A stretch of 64,000 nucleotides of DNA, from contig NZ_FRCA01000005.1 of the NCBI RefSeq assembly GCF_900142755.1, forward strand, positions 248,001 through 312,000. Direction: 5' to 3'. Positions within the stretch are counted from its first letter, which is position 1. Every line of letters starts with the position of its first letter. The notes under the pieces were generated by a model. The model ran no database searches. It was not told the origin of the DNA and saw nothing but the letters and a program-made list of their open reading frames with translations. Positions 59,941-64,000 of the stretch are shown here, in pieces. The position numbers and the translations under genes are program-made. The stretch is from Halomonas cupida. GTDB lineage: Bacteria > Pseudomonadota > Gammaproteobacteria > Pseudomonadales > Halomonadaceae.

Positions 59941-60082
59941 ATTGACCCGACTCGCCGATTGCATCGATTGATGATCATCGCGATGGGTACCTCTACGGTA
60001 TCTATGATACACAAGAGGGGGCGGTCGACTCATCATACACCGGTGAGTTGGTTGGGAGCAGGGGACCATTCATCAGGGAGGA

Positions 60083-62014
60083 ATGCCGCACTTGGCACGA
60101 TTCAGCCTATCGTCACTCAGTCTCGATGCCTTTCGCCGTCAACTGGCGAACGTGGATGCATTGCCTCAGCTGTGCGTGCTTGGCGTGGTGACGGGTTTGA
60201 TCACCGGTGGTCTGATGGTGGTATTTCGCTCGTTGTTGCTGATGGGTGCGGCCCTGATGATGCCCAATGGCGACCCGGAAGCCTTCGAGCTGCTGCCCCA
60301 TCTGACGCGGGTGATATTACCGTTGGTCGCGGTGGCGTTGATCGGAATATTGCTGCTGTGGCGACAACCGACCGCGGCACGCAAGATTGGTGTGGCGCAT
60401 GTCATTGAACGCCTCACTTATCATCAAGGGCGCTTCCCGTTACGTAATTGGATCAACCAGTGGTGGGTCGGGGTGGTGTCGGTACTCGGCGGCCTGTCGG
60501 CCGGTCGTGAAGGGCCGGCCATCCATCTTGGAGCCGCAGCCTCCAGCGGGTTGGGGGAGTTGTTGCGCCTGCCCCACAACAGTCTGCGAGTACTGGTGGC
60601 CTGTGGTACGGCGGCGGGGATTTCGGCATCCTTCAACACCCCGATTGCCGGGGTGATCTTTGCCATGGAAGTGGTGATGATGGAATACACCATCGTCGGT
60701 TTCATGCCGGTCATTCTCGCATCCTGTATGGGCGCTCTGATCACCCAACTGGTATATGGCGCGGATCCAGCCTTCGCGGTGCCCGAACTGGCCATGGGGT
60801 CGTTGTTCAATATCTACTGGATAGCCGTGATGGCGTTCGGTATCGGCCTGTTGGCCGGCGTCTTTATCCACGTCGCACGTAGTGAGCGAGTCGCGGGCCT
60901 GGCACTGTGGTTGCGGCTGGTGTTGGTGGCGTTGTTTGCGGCCGGTCTGGCCTGGTGGTACCCCGAGGTACAGGGAATTGGCTACGACAGCCTGTCCCAG
61001 GCATTGTTCGGCCAGCTTACGGTTCAGGTGTTGCTGGCATTGATGGTCGGCAAACTGTTGTTGACGGCCTTCACCGTCGCCTGCGGAATACCGGTGAGCA
61101 TCATTGGTCCAGTACTGGTGATCGGTTCGGCTGCGGGGGCCCTGTTCGGCATTTTCGGGGTCTGGTTGTGGCCCGAGAAGGCCGCAGATCCCGGGCTCTT
61201 TGCGATGATCGGCATGGCGGCGATGATGGGAGCGGTGTTGCAGGCACCATTGGCGGCGTTGATGGCGCTGCTGGAGTTGACTCATCATCCACACATTCTG
61301 CTGCCGGGCATGCTGGCCGTGGTGGTATCGGGACTGACGGCTCGGCAGTTGTGTCGCTGCGATGGTTTCTTCATCAGCGTCAAGCTGCATGGTCTGCATC
61401 CGCTGCAGCAACCACTGATGCAGGCATTATCCCGCGTCTCGGTGCCTGCGGTGATGGAACGCAGCCTGGTCCGGACCCGGCGTCGTGTGGATCGTGAACA
61501 GGCTCGGACGCTACTCGAGGCCAATCCGGTGTGGATCCTCATCGAGCGTTCCTCCGATGACAAGCCGACCCTGGCGCTGAAAGCCGCCGATCTGGCCCGG
61601 TGGTTACTCGAGCATGATGAGCAGGAAGCCAGGCGTCGTGCCTCAGAGACTGCCGAGCCGGAAGTCGAGCCTCGGGAAGCCTCACCCGGAGACGAGGAGA
61701 CGGAAGGTCAGCAGGGAGGTGAGAAGGAGAAGGAGAAGGAGAAGGAGAAGGAGAAGGAGAAGGAGAAGGAGAAGGAGAAGGAGAAGGGACCGGATCTGCT
61801 GGACCTGCTGGAGATTCCCGGCCAGCGTCTCGACCTTGCTCCGATTCACCTGCAGGCGACACTCAGCGAAGCCTTCACCACGCTGAACAACAGCAAGGTA
61901 GATGGACTCTATGTGGAGCATGGATACCGGCCGGGTCAAAAGCGAATTTCCGGTATCATCACGCGGGATGCCATCGAGCGTTACTATCGCTTCTCTGATG
62001 CATCCATAACTTGA
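60083..62014 (+). CDS. ClC-type chloride channel/antiporter with C-terminal CBS-like region
   Basis: A 643-residue inner-membrane protein. The ClC core (about 20-430) has the gating glutamate in LSAGREGPAIHLGAAASSGL and the chloride-site region CGIPVSIIGPVLVIGSAAGA. In the E. coli protein the internal proton glutamate follows FIIE; here the match is FAMEVVMMEY with valine at that place, so strict H+/Cl- exchange is doubtful and channel-like behaviour is possible. The C-terminal region (about 450-643) resembles a CBS pair, split by a low-complexity insert with eleven EK dipeptides. Single gene after argC, divergent. Confidence 0.9.
   Translation: MPHLARFSLSSLSLDAFRRQLANVDALPQLCVLGVVTGLITGGLMVVFRSLLLMGAALMMPNGDPEAFELLPHLTRVILPLVAVALIGILLLWRQPTAARKIGVAHVIERLTYHQGRFPLRNWINQWWVGVVSVLGGLSAGREGPAIHLGAAASSGLGELLRLPHNSLRVLVACGTAAGISASFNTPIAGVIFAMEVVMMEYTIVGFMPVILASCMGALITQLVYGADPAFAVPELAMGSLFNIYWIAVMAFGIGLLAGVFIHVARSERVAGLALWLRLVLVALFAAGLAWWYPEVQGIGYDSLSQALFGQLTVQVLLALMVGKLLLTAFTVACGIPVSIIGPVLVIGSAAGALFGIFGVWLWPEKAADPGLFAMIGMAAMMGAVLQAPLAALMALLELTHHPHILLPGMLAVVVSGLTARQLCRCDGFFISVKLHGLHPLQQPLMQALSRVSVPAVMERSLVRTRRRVDREQARTLLEANPVWILIERSSDDKPTLALKAADLARWLLEHDEQEARRRASETAEPEVEPREASPGDEETEGQQGGEKEKEKEKEKEKEKEKEKEKEKGPDLLDLLEIPGQRLDLAPIHLQATLSEAFTTLNNSKVDGLYVEHGYRPGQKRISGIITRDAIERYYRFSDASIT
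61721..61786 (+). repeat. In-frame GAGAAG microsatellite, 11 units
   Basis: Eleven perfect tandem copies of GAGAAG inside the ClC gene encode eleven Glu-Lys dipeptides. Because the unit is 6 bp, gain or loss of units would change the length of the linker without breaking the frame. Confidence 0.95.
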
Positions 62015-62039
62015 TTCATCCACAGCCTGGGGAGTCGTC

Positions 62040-62471
62040 ATGTATCTGTGGATAAAAGCACTTCATGTGGTGGCGGTGATCACCTGGTTTGCCGCCATGT
62101 TCTATCTGCCGCGGTTATTCGTCTATCACGCCATGGCACGCGACAAGGGCGAATCCACCAGTATGGAGACGTTCAAGATCATGGAGCGCAAGCTCTATCG
62201 CGGTATCATGACACCATCCATGATTGCCGTGCTGGCCCTGGGTGGTGCGCTGTTGTGGTTGAGTCCAGCCTGGTTCAGCCAGGGCTGGTTGCATGCCAAA
62301 CTGGCGCTGGTGCTGTTGTTGGTGGCCTATCACCATGTCTGTCTTGTCTATCTCAAGCAGCTGGCCGAGGATCGCTGCCGACGCAGTTCGACCTTTTTTC
62401 GAATCTTCAATGAGTTGCCTGTGCTGGCACTGATTGCTGTTGTCATTCTTGTTGTGGTGAAGCCATTTTGA
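62040..62471 (+). CDS. hemJ: Protoporphyrinogen IX oxidase HemJ
   Basis: A 143-residue inner-membrane protein with four hydrophobic helices, which oxidises protoporphyrinogen IX in heme synthesis. Family marks are MYLWIKALHVVAVITWFAAM with the conserved His9, YLPRLFVYHA, and WLHAKLALVLLLVAYHHVC with the conserved lysine and histidine. GGGGAG precedes the start. A perfect DnaA box (62047-62055) lies in its first codons. thiD overlaps its stop codon; hemL, also a heme gene, follows further on. Confidence 0.93.
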   Translation: MYLWIKALHVVAVITWFAAMFYLPRLFVYHAMARDKGESTSMETFKIMERKLYRGIMTPSMIAVLALGGALLWLSPAWFSQGWLHAKLALVLLLVAYHHVCLVYLKQLAEDRCRRSSTFFRIFNELPVLALIAVVILVVVKPF

Positions 62472-63319
62472 ATCATGTCAGCGAGGGTTGGGCGCCAAAT
62501 CTGCCTGGTGTACTGGTATTGGCAGGGCATGATCCTACCGGAGGGGCTGGAATCATCGCTGATGCAGAAACGGTTGCTGCCTGCGGTGGTTGGGCCCTGA
62601 CTATCCCCACTGCCTTGACCGTGCAGAATCTGAACGATGTCGAGGCGGTTGTGTCGGTGTCGGCAGATGGCATTCGACGTGCGGCGGCGGCTCTGGATGA
62701 ATTGCCGGTGGCAGCGATCAAGATTGGCTTGATCGCCGATCTTGAGGCGTTGGACGCGGTGGTGGATGTCATTCGCCGCCGTCCCGGGGTTCCGGTAGTA
62801 GCGGATCCGGTGCTGCGCGCGGGAGGAGGTTGTGAACTGGCCACCCGTGAGTTGATTGATGCCTGGTGCGAGCGTTTGTTGCCTCGTGTCGATATTCTGA
62901 CGCCCAATCGTCAGGAATTGGCGCGGTTGGCAGGCGAAGCCTATCGTGACGATACCGAGCGGGCCGTCAGCCTGATGCAACTGGGGTGTCAGGCACTGTT
63001 GGTGACAGGTACCGATGAACCACCCAGCCAGATACCGACAGGCCGTGTAGCACATACGCTGCATGCACCGGATATCGATCGGCAGTGGACCTGGCCACGT
63101 CTTGACGGTCAGTATCATGGGTCCGGCTGTACCCTGGCCTCCGCTCTGGCGACTCGCCTGGCGGCCGGGGAATCATTGGTTGCTGCCTGTGAGCAGGCAC
63201 AGGTCTTTACCTGGCAGGCGCTGGCTCATGGTTGGCAGCCCAGTCGTGGGCAGCATCTGCCGAGGCGTCTGTGGCGTTTGCCCAGTCCATGCTTCACCAC
63301 CGACGAGGCCGGGTTATGA
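62468..63319 (+). CDS. thiD: Hydroxymethylpyrimidine/phosphomethylpyrimidine kinase ThiD
   Basis: A 283-residue ribokinase-fold enzyme of thiamine synthesis. The start is read as TTG at 62468, overlapping the hemJ stop by 4 nt (TTGA); no ATG in frame fits better. Motifs: LAGHDPTGGAGIIADAET at the N-terminus, DILTPNRQELARLAGE, and the C-terminal anion hole with catalytic Asp in LDGQYHGSGCTLASALA. No TPP riboswitch is seen upstream. Confidence 0.92.
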   Translation: MNHVSEGWAPNLPGVLVLAGHDPTGGAGIIADAETVAACGGWALTIPTALTVQNLNDVEAVVSVSADGIRRAAAALDELPVAAIKIGLIADLEALDAVVDVIRRRPGVPVVADPVLRAGGGCELATRELIDAWCERLLPRVDILTPNRQELARLAGEAYRDDTERAVSLMQLGCQALLVTGTDEPPSQIPTGRVAHTLHAPDIDRQWTWPRLDGQYHGSGCTLASALATRLAAGESLVAACEQAQVFTWQALAHGWQPSRGQHLPRRLWRLPSPCFTTDEAGL

Positions 63320-63614
63320 TACGGCCTCGGCAATCCTCCATTCAGGATCGGTTGTGGCATGAGTATCTGCGAGCAGGAAATGCTGCCGACACTCAATCAA
63401 GGAGATCCGGTTGATCCATTGGGTTGCCGGGTTGATGACGGGCTGACGTTGGATGTTCTGGATAGCTGGAATACGGGTCGATAGGCGATATTCACCGCTC
63501 ATTCACCGAGTTGTCCCAGTCACTCCACAGAGTTACCCACAGCCCAATAGCGATATACAGGCGCTGACAGCATGATGTTGGCGCTGGAGATTACTTTCTG
63601 GCCAAGAGGTTGCC
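63320..63614. other. Spacer between thiD and hemL
   Basis: 295 bp. It begins with an 8-bp stem CGAGGCCG/CGGCCTCG that spans the thiD stop (63304-63329), and holds a 41-codon frame at 63359-63484 without a good ribosome site and TTACCCACA, a near-match to a DnaA box, at about 63534. Nothing else is recognised. Confidence 0.5.
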
Positions 63615-64000
63615 ATGACAACATCCGCTGAGCTCTTCGAACAGGCTTGTCGACATATTCCCGGTGGCGTCAATTCGCCGGTACGCGCGTTCAAGGGGCT
63701 CTATCGTCCACCGGTTTTCATGGAGCGCGCCCAGGGCGCCTACCTGTACGACGTGGAAGGCAAACGATACGTGGATTATGTCGGTTCCTGGGGACCAATG
63801 ATCACCGGGCACGCCGACCCTGATGTCCTCGATGCGGTACGCGAGCGACTCGACAAGGGGTTGTCCTTCGGCACACCGACGGCCATCGAGACCACCATGG
63901 CCGATCTGATCTGCGACATCATGCCGAGCATCGAGATGGTTCGCATGGTCAACTCCGGTACTGAAGCTACCATGTCGGCCATCCGTCTGGCGCGGGGCTT
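63615..64000 (+). CDS. hemL: Glutamate-1-semialdehyde 2,1-aminomutase HemL, 3'-truncated by the window edge
   Basis: The first 128 codons of a PLP enzyme that makes 5-aminolevulinate from glutamate-1-semialdehyde, the start of C5-type heme synthesis. The start at 63615 has AGAGG 5 nt upstream. Recognisable parts are [38 protein letters not shown] and [18 protein letters not shown]. The frame is open at base 64000, and the PLP-binding lysine lies beyond the window. Confidence 0.96.
   Translation, partial: MTTSAELFEQACRHIPGGVNSPVRAFKGLYRPPVFMERAQGAYLYDVEGKRYVDYVGSWGPMITGHADPDVLDAVRERLDKGLSFGTPTAIETTMADLICDIMPSIEMVRMVNSGTEATMSAIRLARG

Noticed and set aside
62400..62468. A TPP riboswitch in front of thiD
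   Set aside because: thiD overlaps the hemJ stop codon, so no leader exists for a riboswitch.
63359..63484. A 41-codon frame upstream of hemL, examined as a possible rubredoxin or small protein
   Set aside because: Only two cysteines, no CxxC motif and no convincing ribosome site.

Overview
The window reads as a piece of a gammaproteobacterial chromosome of about 60% GC, most like the Halomonas group. This assignment rests on gene content and order, which follow the Pseudomonas/Oceanospirillales layout (spoT-ridA, oxyR-recG, HU-ubiC-ubiA-phoB-phoR, pst-phoU, atp operon-parB-parA-rsmG-mnmG). It was not checked against any database. Nearly every base is accounted for by conserved chromosomal genes. 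There is no phage, integrated plasmid, CRISPR array, rRNA or tRNA that I can see.

Layout. 1-7 kb (mostly +): the 3' part of spoT, ridA, thpR, a minus-strand Rossmann protein, then oxyR and recG, which overlap by 4 nt. 7-10 kb: a satellite-like repeat, a small unknown protein, HU, and a rubredoxin reductase without a rubredoxin gene beside it. 10-13.5 kb: ubiC, ubiA, phoB, phoR. 13.7-20.2 kb (-): cysZ and the phosphate uptake cluster pstS-pstC-pstA-pstB-phoU, with a Pho box in front of phoB and another in front of pstC. 20.5-30.3 kb: an orphan TRAP-type binding protein, uvrD, hexR, a small unknown gene, an NSS sodium symporter, a DUF72 protein and a MATE exporter. 30.3-35.5 kb (-): a complete chaperone-usher fimbrial operon next to an AT-rich 620-bp spacer. 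36-43 kb (-): glmS, glmU, apbE, uppP, mgtE. 43-50.5 kb (-): the nine-gene atpIBEFHAGDC operon. 50.7-55.2 kb (-): parB, parA, rsmG, mnmG. 55.2-55.7 kb: an AT-rich, DnaA-box-rich spacer that I read as a candidate replication origin. 55.7-64 kb: an amino-acid ABC transporter, erpA, argC, a ClC channel, hemJ, thiD and the start of hemL.

How it fits together. PhoR/PhoB sense phosphate, PhoU and the Pst transporter feed that circuit, and the Pho boxes tie them together. GlmS/GlmU and UppP supply cell-wall precursors. The ATP synthase operon and ParAB/RsmG/MnmG form the conserved block that in many gammaproteobacteria sits beside the origin. Genes left of 55 kb run mostly leftward, away from that spacer, as expected if replication starts there.

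The least explained material lies between genes: (1) two copies, 30 kb apart, of a ~165-bp element that folds into five successive hairpins, with paired compensatory changes in the stems; (2) a 283-bp element with terminal inverted repeats flanked by TA and two large internal arms, plus a solo end elsewhere; (3) a REP-like family with an AGCTCGT heptamer array, both copies abutting stop codons; (4) a leader motif seen in front of five minus-strand genes; and (5) a 26-codon reading frame with a strong ribosome binding site, wrapped around a hairpin between atpD and atpC.
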